A stretch of 64,000 bases of DNA from Conus ventricosus (Eukaryota > Mollusca > Gastropoda > Neogastropoda > Conidae), in assembly GCA_018398815.1 (NCBI GenBank), contig CM031607.1, forward strand, positions 89,632,178-89,696,177. The letters run 5' to 3'. Shown here one piece after another: positions 11,525 to 24,528 of this stretch. The notes beneath the pieces were generated by a model that searched no databases, was not told where the DNA came from, and was given only the letters and a program-made list of their open reading frames with translations. Positions within the stretch are counted from its first letter, which is position 1, and each line of letters begins with the position of its first letter. The position numbers and the translations under genes are program-made.

Positions 11525-11997
11525 GCGCCTATTCTCTTAAGATTAGGGCTCTAAGCGCTTACATACAATATAAAAACACTCACGTTTACACACGGCTGCC
11601 TACCTGGGTAGTGCCGACTGAAGAGCTGCCTGCCGGCGCATCATTCAGTCGTTTCCCGTGTCATCCGGTCAACATCGTGCACTCAGTTTCCTTACTTCCT
11701 TCATTCTTTCCATTTTCACGCAGAGTGCATGCTATGTGTAACGTGTCATCCATACCAACGGCCAAGCTGGCCTTCTCTTCCGAAAGTTGGTGATGGGATT
11801 TTACGTGTGTGCAAGATGTTTTGCGTGCATTCACACACGGAACCTCGGTTTATAGTCTCATTCGAAGGACTGTATGGGAAATGGAGTCAGAACCAATGTT
11901 AACTCTGAGGGAAAAAATCCCCCTGTACCGAAATTCGAACTCGCAACTCAGGATCACGAGTCCGGCGCTCTACCAACTGAGCTATTCCGGCCCCCAT
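11525..11997 (-). mobile_element. tRNA-derived SINE (family 1), full copy
   Basis: On the minus strand the head at 11997-11930 is tRNA-like. It has a perfect A box (tagctcagttgg, complement of 11973-11984) and a B-box core (gttcgaatt, complement of 11932-11940) with tRNA spacing, so an internal RNA polymerase III promoter is present. The body contains aatggagtcagaaccaatg and the tail ends in an agcgctta...agcgcct inverted motif near 11525-11560. A second copy of this family is split across 27995-28283 and 33803-33990 by an LTR element. Confidence 0.8.
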
Positions 11998-12239
11998 GAT
12001 GATGAAGGGGGAGGCTAACAACCGAAATTTGAAGAGATGTTAAGGGAGAAGACTGTTCACGAGTGAAAGTAACGAAAGCAGTTTTGAAAATCCTCACATT
12101 TCCCTTGGGATGTTCTCTCCTGCATGCACTTTAAATTCTTGACATTGACGCTACAAGGCATCAGGGGAATGTTAATGATTTGTGAACACTGGATTAAAAA
12201 AGAAACAGGACTGGTTGAATATGTCACTCTATCCGCTCT
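11998..12239. other. Short interval with no gene
   Basis: Nothing recognised. A tgag/actc microsatellite at 12238-12256 marks the 3' end of the neighbouring LINE. Confidence 0.4.
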
Positions 12240-13062
12240 CACTCACTCACTCAGGCCCATAACTACAGAAGTATCGTTGGGGAAACCTGAGGACCGTAGA
12301 CGCCACCTCCCCTCTCCAGCTGTCCTCTGTCAGCAGCCGCCGCAGCAGCTCAGGTGTATGGAGTCCGGTCCATTCCTTGATGTTCTCATGCCAGTTCTTC
12401 CGCTGTCTTCCTCTTCCTCTTCCGCCCTCGATGGTGCCTTGCATGATTGCTTTGGACAGACTGGTTGTCGAGTGTTGTGCCCAAACCATATCAGCTTGCG
12501 TCTCTCACAGTTGAAAGGAGAGGTTCCTGAGGTCCAGCAAGGTTCTCAATTCTGCTCCGTACATATTTATCGGTTCTGTGCTCTATCCAGGAGATTTGAA
12601 GGAGCTTCCTCAGGCATTTGCTCTCGAAAGCCTGGATCTTCCTTTCAGTTTCAGCCGTCAGTGTCCATGCCTTGCAACCATACAGTACAATGGAGACCAC
12701 CAGGCTTTGTAGAGTTTGAATTTTGTGGAGAATCGGATGTTAATTTTCCACACTCTGTTCTGTTTGGTCATGGCTGCGGTGGCTGTGCCAATACAAATTC
12801 TTGTTTCTGCTTTCCAGCTTCCATCCTTTGTCAGGTTGCTCCTAGATATTTTGAAGTTTCCGACATCTTCCAGTTGTTCTCCGCTCATGAAAATAGTGGC
12901 ATGGTCCAGTTCTCGCTGTTTACCATGGTTTTGGATTTCTCTGTGCTGACCTCCATTCCATAAGCACCCGCTCTATCAACAACTCTGTTGGTAAGTTCCT
13001 GCAGTTCTTCATTCGTTCCCCCCATCAGATCTATATCATCAGCAAACCGACCCCGACCAAAT
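12240..13062 (-). mobile_element. LINE reverse transcriptase, C-terminal relic
   Basis: Minus-strand frames encode the end of a non-LTR retrotransposon polymerase. The catalytic motif FADDIDLMGG is at about 13060-13028, then KSKTMVN, then SIVLYGCKAWTLTAETE, a GPQEPLL segment, and the basic tail GGRGRGRQRKNW with NIKEWTGL. Frame changes separate these blocks (near 12890, 12700 and 12490) and a few residues between GPQEPLL and the next block are missing. The 3' end is a short tgag microsatellite (12238-12256), usual for LINE tails. The 5' side is cut by the CA repeat and LTR-like element at 13087. The large plus-strand open frame over this region is its shadow. Confidence 0.82.
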
Positions 13063-13086
13063 AAGCAAACAAACTGACTAGCAAAC

Positions 13087-13128
13087 ATGAGAGCGAGAGA
13101 GACAGCGACAGAGACAGAGACAGACAGA

Positions 13129-13205
<77 letters not shown>
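13087..13205. repeat. (GACA)n then (CA)n microsatellite
   Basis: Short GAGA/GACA runs (13087-13128), then CA dinucleotides (13129-13204) with one interruption. Confidence 0.93.
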
Positions 13206-13206
<1 letters not shown>

Positions 13207-13220
13207 TCAACCTCGGGGTA

Positions 13221-13509
13221 TGTCAGTGGAGGAAGGACTAGCGCACAGCCCCCAAACAAACTCACAGCTTGCTTACAATCTCATTCATATATCATGCATT
13301 CGTCCAAATCAAACCACTAGTAAAGTCTATAACTTTACTACACATAATCATGGAAGCAAACATCAATGCGCATGGAATCAAACAAAATAAAACATTCTCT
13401 TTTTCCTTAACTTCACAAAACCTTTTATCTAAATCATCTTTAAACAAACCCGGTAAAATAGATTTCATTTTAACCTGCCATATCTTAAACTATTCCGAAT
13501 CACGTCTTT

Positions 13510-13541
<32 letters not shown>

Positions 13542-14461
13542 CACTGTCATTTTCACAACACCACACGACCAACGCTGGCACTGGCGGTTGGACCGCGGGG
13601 TTTGGGTCGGGTTGGACTGCGATGAAAGTGGCGCTGCCAGGTAGGGGTCGAACCCCATTCAGATTGAACATGCTACCAACACGTTTGTTTCCTTTCTTTT
13701 TTCCTGCATTAACGCATTCCTCTTTTCTCTTTTTCGGGTCTGCTTTTTAAAAATGGCATGGTGTTTTTCTTTTCTTTTTTTTTTTTTTTTTTTTTTTCTC
13801 AATTAGCAACTCTCTCTCTCAACATCTCCCCTTAGTCCTTCCCTAAACTCTATCTAGTGCTAATGCTTAAAACTCGTTCTGTTCACTCCTCCATCTTCGC
13901 TCTTCTCTCGTCAAGCCTACCCCCAGAAACCTCCCCCCTTCTCTCTGGTTCTTTTTTCCCCTTTTCCCCTTTTGTTCCACTCTCCTCACTTTTTTTCCTC
14001 ATCCATGGTCAAAGGTAGTACCATTGGCAGTATTTTTCCCCCCTTTTATACTGATTTACCTCCCCTCTCATCCTTTGGACGTTCAATCGCAAAGTCAATC
14101 TAGGGCCTTGCTCTCTGTGGTGGTCAAGGGCATTTTTAATTAGTTTTTATTTTCCCCCCCACCACCAATCCCTTCCCCCTTCCCTCTTAAAACCCGACGC
14201 TGGCTTAACTGGGGGGCGCGGCCCAAAATTGGCAATAATCTGACCCAGGCGCCGAAAACCCTCGGCCAACCTCCGAGACGTCGTCCAACTTATCTTCTGG
14301 GGACAGTGCTGCCCTCCATGAGGACAAAAAATACCTTTTCGCTGGCCAAATTCTGACGCGACCCAATCGTTCCTGGGACCGAATGTTTGGGTTTGACTTA
14401 TGTCCGATTGAACGGCGGGCGACTGACCACAAATTTGGGTTTTTCTTTTTTTTGTCCGACA
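13221..14461 (+). repeat. LTR-like repeat P, copy 1
   Basis: One of four copies of a 1.24-1.38 kb repeat. It begins tgtcagtggagg and ends gtccgaca, so the ends have the TG...CA form with a 5-bp inverted match (TGTCA/TGACA in better copies), as expected of an LTR. The body is pyrimidine-rich on this strand and contains a 23-bp short tandem (ctggcactggtcaggtt) that is degraded here. It looks error-rich compared with copy 4. Confidence 0.6.
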
Positions 14462-17400
14462 ATTTCCCCCTTCAAAAGACATCCCGCATTGCTCAAAACA
14501 ACGGTAAAAAAAAAAACAAAAACCAAATTTGCGACACACAGCTACCCCCGGCAAGTTTTTGCAAAAATTTTTTACACAACTTTACAAATTTCACAGTATC
14601 ACCGTAAATTTTCCCCCAAAGGGGTTATCATTACGTCCTTCTCCCTTTAATTTCAATTCTTTTCTGATAACCTCTTTGCCACCATGCAACCCCCCTACCT
14701 GGGGTTTGCCACATCTTCTTTTCCCAAAACCCTTTTATGAAAAGCACAATCAATTATCACATCCAGGACACCTCATGAAATTCCTCCTCACTTATGCAAA
14801 CAGTGCTTTACTAACAAGCGACTGTATGCCCCAAAAAAACTACATTTACATAAAACAAGTCTCACAAAAAAATATAACCTCCAAGGGGAAAATGAACCCT
14901 TTCCCACCAACTCACTGAAATCCACACATATTTACAAATACTATGCCCCCCGGATACACTGACTTCCCCTGAGTTCACTTGCTAATACACGTTAAAAGCA
15001 GCCCGACATTCTGTCGACCGGGGATTACGAACTCGTACCTGTGGGGCTGCAGGCCATTGCCCCGCAGAACCCTGCTTTTTTCAGCTTGCACCCCCGGGGA
15101 ATTTGAGGGTTGAATCAGTCCTTACCACAACTTTTCCCCCCATACAAGTATTTGTGAAATTTCTGCAGGGGCCCACACACAGCCAAACACCCCTTCTCAA
15201 ATGTTGCTCCCCTTCTTCACACTTCGTCAACCCCCTGCTAATACCTACAGAAACCGACCCCTTCGTGCTCCTGCAACATCGCACCTACTCCCCACCTGAT
15301 GCTCTGTCCCAAAAAAAAAAGGGTTTAGACATATCGGTTAGCTTCAAAGGGGAGGGGAACCAGTCGTTCTGCACTGTCTGCAGTCTTCCTGCAGCGCTGA
15401 CCACTCGCCACTCCCCGGTTTCCCGCTTTGACCAAATCACTGAGAGGACTCGTGAGCTGCGAAATTTGGAAAAAACTCCATTAGAAACCAAAAAAAACCT
15501 AGCAACTCCGATTCTTTTTGGTCTTTGGTCCCCTCTGAATTCACTCTTCTCCCCCTTTTTCCCCTTTTCGGGCTGCTTTGGTCCCCTCCCACAAACCTGG
15601 GAACCCGGCTTAAAACCAATCTGGCACTTTGTTGGTCTGGCGGGAGTTTGGGCTCGTCTCAACCTCTCTAAAACTGCTCCAGCTCCCTCATACTCCTCCC
15701 ATTCTCAATCTATCAAAGCATCCATGAAATTCACTACCCTTCCAAAACCCGTCAATCTTCCTCATCCCCAAAGAAGCTGAGGGCATACCAACCAAAAGGA
15801 ATATCCCAGGGTAAGCCCCTGGGATGGAGAATATGTACTTCCTTTGAGTCCTCACTCAGGCTATTTGCCAAAAACCCGCTCAGTTTATCCTGGTAAAATC
15901 CTCTCTTGCTTTTGCGATCTGAGCAACAGGTCTTCCACTTCGGTATGACTTCTCATCGCCCTTTGGTGAACGGGTCGAAGTCTATATCAACAAGAACGAG
16001 CTCACCGACTTTTCCTCACTAAACGACGGGCCTATACATGATTTGGCGGTTCAATCCCCCAAGGCCAACATTTTTTTCCACCTCCCCTCGACACTGTTTG
16101 GGGGCTACGGGATGGGGTGGGGTTTCACATGAAGGGGTTTTTTGCAAGTTACCTCCCCCGACGGGTCTAAGTTGTCCGCCGTTTACATCGGGGGAGCCCT
16201 TACGTTTTAGGACCCCCAAACTCCCCCTTTCTCCACGTCTACCCTTCATACGTGCCCAATCCCTGTATGACTCTTCCCCTAAACTCAGGCAACAAAATCT
16301 CCCCTTCTTCTGCGGGTCCCCTTCACCCATCATGATTGTGCTGCCCCCGGTGCTGGTCTCACCTGAATATATTTGGGGAGAAAATTTCTCATGGAAATTT
16401 TTGGGGTTTCCTTTCACTAAATTTCGGTAGCCCTGCTCCCTTCAAGATGGGATGTCCTTTCCAATGCATCAGCACTGTTGTGATCCGGGGAACAAAAAGG
16501 ACTTGATCTCCATTTGGGGGAATTGTTTCCTCACTTCCGTCATATTGCTTCTTCGCACCCCCCAGCCTCCTGCAAACTCCCCCTTGAAAACCTTTTACAT
16601 GTCTCCTTAGCCTATTGCTAATCCACCCATACTAAAGGGGTTTGACTTCTTCTACTCCTGTTCCCCGGGACCACACCTTTGAGAAAAACACACTGGCCCC
16701 GAACTGTCCGCCCATACGCAGCTCAATGGTGAAAAGCCTTGCTCCCCTGAGGGTTTCCCTGTAGGCGAACAGGCCGGGGAAAATGTAGCGGCCCCATCTG
16801 CTGGCCTTTCCTCAAAAAGGTTCTTTAAATGCCCTTCACCCCCCATTGAATTTTTTCCCCCCAAAGCCTTTGCATTGGGGTGGTGGGGGTAGTAGAACGT
16901 GTGATCCCTACACCTGTTGACCTCCCTCATCCGCCGAGGTGAACGTGCCCCCTTTCACTGAAAATTTGAGGGCACACCCACGCAGAAAAGATGTCTACCA
17001 CCCCCTTCAGCGACCTGTTGCTATCTACCCCTTTCAATCGACTGCTTCTGATATCTGGTCGCGTAGCCCACGAGCGTCAACACATACCGGGCCCCCCTTT
17101 TGGGAACTTTGCGAATTGGGCCAATCGATCAACGCCACCTCCTAAATGGTTTTCTTTTTAAAGGGGCTTTTAAAAGAGGCGCCTTCCTCTTCACCCCCTT
17201 GTGGCTGCCTTTGACACACATCACATACTCAAAACCGTTTATGTCTCCCTTTGCCCCGGCCATGAAAATCATCAAAGATTGGGCAGCTTTTTTGCGGGTC
17301 CGAGATAAAACCCCCATGACCCGTGCCCCACGACTCCAGGTCACATAACATGGGGTCCCCTCTAACTGAGTTGCCCCTTTACCTTTTCCCCCTTGGTGAA

Positions 17401-19020
17401 CACTCGGTCAGCAACCCGCCTTTCAAAAAAAATTCTGTCCACCTCCTCTAACCCCTTTTTTCTCTCCACCTCTTCCCAAACTCCCAAGACTTCCGAGCAA
17501 AGGTCTTGTTCCGCGCTCCCAAACTCATCGGGCGCACATCTATGCCTGATTTCCCTTGGGGGAACGACTAACGTTTATCAACCTTTTTTCCTTCGCTCCT
17601 TTTTTAACCTGCCCCTTAGCATCAACAACTCGGACCCGGGACCCTGCACCGGGAATATTTCCAATGATCAAATCATAAAGGGGGTTTTTCCATCACCAGC
17701 GCAGACAACTCGCCTGAAATAAGGGGTACTCTCTATCTTAGAACTGGGCCCCCCTCACAGGCCATCGATAGAGTACGGGTCTGATTCCCCTTCAAACCCC
17801 CTTTCTCGACCAGCTTTTGTTCTTATACCCCACATAAAACAACCAGTGCCCCGAAAACACTTTCACCCCCCGGGGGCCAACCCCCCTTCTTCCATGGAAA
17901 CGAACCACTCAGCCGTGCCCTCACCCCTGACCGTGCTGTCCACACGAGCCTAGGCTCACTCTACCCTTCATATTGGCCCCCTTTTTTGGCCACTCGGCGT
18001 TTCCCCGGGCGACCTTATAAACCCTTTTTCAAGCCGCCTCGGGAACCTCTTTCGACAACCCCTCGCCCATGTCCCTTCTTGTGCAAATGAAACCCTATTG
18101 TCCCCCCCCTCCTTTTGCTCCACCACGGTTTCAACTTTGCAGAAAACTCCTCTTCCCCTTTGCACTCTTCTCACCGGGGCCTGGCCCCTGTTTCCCCCTG
18201 CACCTTATGCTCAAACGTGCCCCCTTTACACCCTGCTAACTTCAAACTCTCTGCTGTTTTGGGCTGTTTTCCTTTCAAATTTTTTTTAACTCTACTGAAA
18301 CCTAAAAATCTTTCTTTCAAAACCCACTCTTTAAATTCAGCGAACTCCTTTTTCTACCACTCCACTCAACCACTTTAAAATGTGATCAAAAAGGCCCCAA
18401 AACTGAGGGTACGTTTCCTGCTTGTAATCTATATCAAATTTTTTTCTAAAACCCTTTCCTTTGATCAAATCCCTTCATAAAAAGCCCCTTTCACAGCCCA
18501 AAATCAATTGGGTGGCTGGCAATGCAGTGAAAACTTAATGCCTTACCCCAATAGGCTGACAAAGGACGCCCAAACCCCCAAGGCCAACCCGAAGAGAAAA
18601 AATTTTTAAAAACGACTATGTGCAAAACAAATTGTTCCTTCAGAGAATTTTGGCAACTTTGGTCGGGGGCATAACTGCGCACAGGTCCTGGGAAATGAGC
18701 TACCATCATCAGTGGTCTCCCTCTTTCTCACTCCTCTAATCTAATTGAAACCTTAATCTTTCTGTTTCCCGCGTTTTCCCCTTTTCTTTCTGTTTCCGCT
18801 TTCGCTGTCGAACCCTTTTTCTTTTTGTTTCCTGCGTTTCGCTACTTTAACCCTTTCCGCTCTCAAACTATTTCTACGCGACACCGTCTTTCCTTTGCTA
18901 TCTCTTTTTTCCCTTTGTTGGTTTCCAAAAGAATGCCGCAACTCTTTTCCCCCCAACCAAATCACGAGCGACGCCCGAGTTGTTCAAAAGGGGGGTTCTT
19001 GTCGTCCGCCTTTATTCTTT

Positions 19021-19057
<37 letters not shown>

Positions 19058-19419
19058 GATTTTTTATTACTACGACCCAAATGGTGTTTTCCGACCGAGT
19101 GACGAATAGCACAATCCTATGAAAGATAATATTTCTTGGGAAAACGTAATTTTTTTTATAAACGCCTCTCGACCCAACTATGAGAGGAATTATGGCAATC
19201 TGTGCGAAAATAATTTCCTGGGGCTGAAATGCCAACCTAGGTTAACTATCTTGGGGGCAAGCCAACCTATATTTTAAAATCTTGGGAAAATCAAAAGCAC
19301 TACCTTTTCTTTGGATTAAAAGCTTGAATCCCACCCAGCTTCCTCCTTGGAAGTTGAAAATTTTTAATAAATGGGGCCCAAAAATCCTGGCGCTCCCAAA
19401 AATTGCCCCCGGGGGTATG
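14462..19419 (+). mobile_element. Internal region Q of LTR-like element, copy A
   Basis: Aligns piecewise with the reverse complement of 20726-24528, with two large indels (about 600 bp at 15620-16250 and about 400 bp at 16480-16950 present only here). I cannot recognise gag, protease, reverse transcriptase or integrase in any frame. Frames are broken by poly-C, poly-G, poly-A and poly-T runs where the sister copy has mixed sequence, so failure to see proteins may be due to sequence quality. A long poly-T (19021-19053) is shared with the sister copy. Confidence 0.5.
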
Positions 19420-20725
19420 TCTTCACGGGACAAAATAAAAAAAACCGAAAATTGGGTCAGCCCAGCTAGCTCAACTGGGATAAACTCAAACTCAAAAATT
19501 CTGACGCCAGGTGACGGCTAATTCGGGGCCAAGCCTTCAAGCACGCCTCACCAATTTGGGCAAGCGAGGAGGTAATCTAATCCCACAGACGTCCGGGCCA
19601 CCCAGACAGACAAGCCGCTTGACCGACCCTCGATGCTGCCCAGACAGATCCAACGTCTGGGCCAGACTGATCGGCTAATTACAGGCGTGTGTCCACATTG
19701 GGGGAACGATCTAGCAAATTTGTAGAACCTGTCCCAGTAAAGCCAACACCCCGCTAAAGTAGGGAAAGGGGAGGTAGGTTTTGGGGGGGGCAAAATCAAG
19801 CTAATTAATTAAATGACCCATTGACCCCACAGAGAGTAAAGGGGGGGAGGGGTACTGTCATATTGGGGAAACCCAAAGGGAAATTGGGGAGGCAACCCAA
19901 AATGAAGGGGCCAAAAAAAAACTGACCAAGGACTCGCCCCTTTTACAGGTAAGAAACACATAAGAAAGTCAAGGAAACGAGGGGAACGAAAAACAACAGA
20001 GAAGAAGGGTTCGGGGGTGCCTGCAGGAGAGAAAGCAGAGGAGAGGGAGGAGAGAAGGAACCAAGTTGGGCATTTCACGAAAGAGCTCAAGGGAGGACTA
20101 AGGGGGATTGGAAGTGAAGGTGCTAATAAAGAAAGAAAAAAAAAGAAAAGAAAAAAAAAAAAAAAGAAAAGCAGCCATGTCCTTTTTATAAGCAAACTAG
20201 AAGAGAGAAGGGTGCAATGCGTTATGCAGGAAAAAAAAAAGGAAACAGTCGATGCAATAGTCCGTTTCCTCTGAACCGGGGGTTTGACCTCATACCCGGC
20301 ACGTCCCTTTGTCAAACAGAAACCCCAGGCCAAAGCCAGGGCCGCAGTCTAACCGACCGTGCCGCGCGCGGGGGCCAAAACCCGACCGGGCCAGCAGTCG
20401 TGTTGTGCTTGTGAAAATGACAGTGAAAGAAAAAAAAGAAAAAAAAAGAAAAAAGAAAAGACAGTGATTTCGTGTGTAGTTTAAAATCACCTGGGCCCAA
20501 AATAGAAAAACTTTTATACCCGGGGATTAATGATGATTTGATAAAGGTTTGGAGTCCAAGGGAAAAAGAGAATGTTTTATTTTGTTTACTCCATATGCAT
20601 TTATTTTGGGGCTATGATCTGGTAGTAAAGTTATAGACTTTTTGGTTTTATGTGACAATGCAGATATATAAGAGATTTTAAGCAAGCTGGGTGTTTGGGG
20701 GGTGGCTAGTCCTTCCTCCACTACA
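19420..20725 (-). repeat. LTR-like repeat P, copy 2 (middle, minus)
   Basis: Reverse complement of copy 1. It is shared between two internal regions of opposite orientation: Q+ ends against it on the left and Q- starts on the right. Its outer end reads tgtagtggagg. Its orientation is direct with copy 3, so copies 2 and 3 plus 20726-24528 form a standard LTR-internal-LTR unit on the minus strand. Confidence 0.6.
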
Positions 20726-23700
20726 ACCCCCAGGTTTACAATTTTTGGCGAGCCTGCCAGATTCGGGGCCCATTTATTTAATTGTTCAACTTCCAAGAAA
20801 CGGGGGGATTCAGTATTGTAATCCTAAGCAAAGGTATGTTTATGTATTCCCAAGTATTAAAAACTCTGGCATTGCTTCCAAGATAGTTAATCTACTGGGA
20901 TTGCCCCAAGTACTTTTTTCGCACGATGGGGTATAATTTGCTCTCATAGTTGGGGCAGGCGCAGGCGTCTTATAAAAATAAATTTCTTGTCCCAAGCTAA
21001 TTTATCATTTTAGGATTGGCTTACGTCCTCGGGCGGTAACCCCATTTGGGTGCATATAGTAAAATCTTGTTAAAAAAAAAAAAAAAAAAAAAAGAGTAAA
21101 GGGGGACGAAAAAACACCCCTATTTAACAACTTTTGAGCGTCGCCGGTTTGGCTATCGGGAGAAGAGTTGCGAGCATCTTAAACCCAACAAAAGATGGGG
21201 ATGAACGGGGGGGGAAAACGCCGTGCGAGTAGAAAAGGAAGAAAAAAAAGTTAAGGATTCAGGCTAGCATAACGCAGGGAAAAAGAAAAGTAACGCTGGG
21301 GAAAAAGAAAAAATTTAAAGCAGGGAAAAAGAAAATTAAGGATTCAATTAGATTAGAAAGACGAAAATCGAGGGAACCACCGAGATGGTATTTTTCTCCA
21401 GTGACCCTCTGGAGTTATGCCCCCCCCAAAGTTGCCAAAAATTTTCGAAGGGAAAAGATTCGTTGATGCTACACGTCGTTTTTAAACGGTTTCCACCAGG
21501 GTTGGCCTTCAAAGAGGGGCAGTCATTTTTTTTGCGTTTTGACGGGAAGGCTTACAATTTCATGCGTTACCCGCAGAACCCAAAAATCGATTTTTGGGCG
21601 TGAAGGAACATTTATAAGGGATTTGACCTCACGAGGAGGGGGTTCCGAAAGAAATTTCGATCACTAGATTCAAGCAGGGAAAGTACACTTTTGGGCACGT
21701 TAATCCTATTTGGGAAGGTTAAGTTGTGTACGAAGAAGGGGTTTGCTGAATTTAAAAGCTGGGTTTTGAAGGAACAATTTTTCAGGTTGCGGCCCTGATT
21801 TAACCATACATTTGAAAAGAAGCAGAGACGCAGGGGGGTTGCTGAAGTTAGCAGAGGTGTATAGAGAGGCACGTTTGGGCACTAAGGTGCAGGGGAAAAA
21901 AGGGGCCAGGCACGGGGAGAAATGCAAGGAGCTGGGGGTTTTTGCCACTGCAAACCCCTGGTGGGGCAAAAAGGGGGACAAAGGGGGCAATAGGGGTTTC
22001 ATTTGTCACAAGAAGGACATTGGCGGGGATTGTCGGCATAGGTTCCAGAAAAGGCACACCTTGCAAAAGGGTTTATAAGGGCGCCGGGAACCCGCAGTGG
22101 AAACCAAAGGGCCCAAACGGAAGGGTGGGGGTGCACCAGGCTAGCACTGGCGCGTCAGGTCAGGGGTGGGGGGCACTAGCCCGAGTGGTTCATTATCATG
22201 GAAGAAGGGGATTGGCCAGCAAAGGGGGGAAAGTGTTACGGACACGTTGTTTAGTGGTTATAAGAACAACGCTGGTCGAGAAGGGGATTTGACAGGGGGA
22301 AATCCAGACCGTACTCTAATCGGGCACTGTGAGGAGTTTCCAGTTTTCCAAGATAGAAGTCGACCCCTTTCTTCTCAGGGGGTTGTTGGCGGGGATGGAA
22401 AACCCCCTTTTTGATTTGATCATTGGAAATTTCCAGGTGCAAGGGATCCGGGATCCTGATTTTGCACTCAGGGGAGCATTCAAACACGGGGCGGGGAAAA
22501 GTTGATAAACCGTTAGTTCCCGCAAGGAGTCGCTAGTGTTCCCTGTGATTTAGGGCAGCCAGGAACAAAACCTTTGTCGTAAAATCTTGGGGGTTGGGGA
22601 AGAGTGGGGAGAAACAGTGGGTTAAAAGGGGTGAACAAATTTTTGGGAAAGGCGGGTTGTTTTTTACCGAGTGTTTTCAAGGGGGGAAACAGCAAGGGGA
22701 CAACTCAGTTTGAGGTACCAGCTGTTATCGTGACACTGTCAGTCATGGGCACGAGTCGCTCATGGGGGGTCATTCGGCCCCCAGCAAAAAGTACCGAACT
22801 TTTATGATTTTTGGGGCCCGAGCAATGGCAACTAAAGCGTTTTTGCTGTCATGTGACTGGTCAAAGGTCAACCACAAGAGGGGGAAAAAAAGGAAGGGGC
22901 CTCTTAAAAATCCCCTTTTTAAAGAACACCGTTCGGAAGTGGCTTTTGATCTGATTTGGGCCCCAAACCGCCCCGTTCCCAAAATTGGGACAGTTAAAAC
23001 ATCAAGGGTTTAAGGGAAGGTTTGCAGGGGTAGGGTCGTTCAAAGAACATTTTACAGGAAGGGGAGAAGAATCCCCCAAGGGGGAGTCAAGTCCTGGGGA
23101 CTGCTTCCCCGGGTCACAACAAGCGCGATCATTGGGAAAAGGACCATTTACCATCACTAAAAGGTCGGTGGGGTTCCGAATTGAGTGAATGGAAACTAAA
23201 ACTTTTCCATGCAATTTTTTTCCCAAATATATTCAGCGGGAGACCAGCACATAGGGGCAGCAGCAACTTTTATGAGGGGAAGGGGGAACCCCGCAGAAGA
23301 AGGGGGGTTTTTTTTGCCTAAGTTTTCCGAAGAGCATACAGGGGTGTTCACGTTGAAGGGCTAGACGAGGAGTTCCTAGTTTTGGGTTGTCAAAACGACA
23401 CAAGCAGCCAGAAAAGGGGAAAAAGGGGGAGAAGATGATGAATTCAGAGAGACCAAAGACCAAAACAGAAGTCAGGATCTGCTAGGTTTTTTGGCTTCTA
23501 CAAAGTTTTTTCCAAATTTCGCAGCAAACACGAGTCCCCCTTTAGTGATTTGGGCAAGGGAGGGAAAAAGGCGTGGCGAGTGGGCAGACGCGCAGAGCAA
23601 GCATGCAGACGGGGCTAGAACGACTAGGTTCCCCTCCCTCTTGAAGCACCGATATGTCGAAACCCCTTTCTGTTACACGGACGCATAGGGGGGAAGGGGC

Positions 23701-24528
23701 ATTTGTTTTCAGGAGCAGAAGGGGCGAGTTCCTGGAGGTATGCAGCAGGAAATTTTACGAAGGTGAGAAGGTACGCAACAGTAAGAAGGGTTTTTGGCTG
23801 TTTTGGGGGGGCCGTCAGAAATTTCAAAATACTTTTATGGGAAGGGTTCGGAAGGATGATCACCAAAAACCCCTCAAATTCCTGCAGGAGCGCAGCTGAA
23901 GACCATGCTGGGGGCAAGGGACGCAGCCCTACAGGGGATCATGCATACATTCCAGGTCGACAGAATGTCGGAGTACTATTTTAAACCGGTATCAGCCTGC
24001 AACTCAGAGAATCTCATATCCGGGGGGCTTTGTTTAAATATTTTTTGATTACAGTTGTTGATGGAATGGGGGCATTCCCTTGGCTATGGTTTTATTTTCT
24101 TGTGAGACTTGTTCAATTTCTTTGTGAGACTTTTTATGAATGTATTATTTTGGGGCTACAGTCGCTTTGTATAATGCATGTTTGCGATAATAGGGTGGAG
24201 ATTCCCCAGTGAGGTGTCATGGATCGTTTTTCCTATTAGATTGTGCTTTTCATAAAAGCTGCAAGGGAGAGTGGGAAATCCGCAGGGAGGGGGAAATTTC
24301 ATAAGGCGCCGAGGTTGTTTAAAAGAGTTGAAATAACGCAAGAGGACGTCAATGAAAAATCATTGGGGTGATATTTTCTTATAAATTTTATAAAATTTCA
24401 AACCGTTTGTTGTAAATATTTTTCAAACTTTTCCCTGGAGCTGTGTGTCAGCAAATTTGGTTGTTGTTTATTTTTGGACCCTTTTTTTCGAGACAAAGGG
24501 AGCATAGTCTTTTGCAAGGGGGGAAAAT
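20726..24528 (-). mobile_element. Internal region Q of LTR-like element, copy B
   Basis: Flanked by direct repeats (copies 2 and 3), about 3.8 kb, so shorter than copy A. No retroelement domain is recognisable in any frame. A g-rich run next to the tgtagtgg end (in element sense cctgggggt) is a possible polypurine tract. Confidence 0.5.

Noticed and set aside
12124..12963. 279-codon plus-strand open frame
   Set aside because: It is antisense to a LINE reverse transcriptase with a clear FADD motif and LYGC/GPQEPLL blocks; the plus frame has no domain.
17120..17350. Possible integrase-like string in internal region Q
   Set aside because: The short hydrophobic string is not conserved in the sister copy at 22770-22980.
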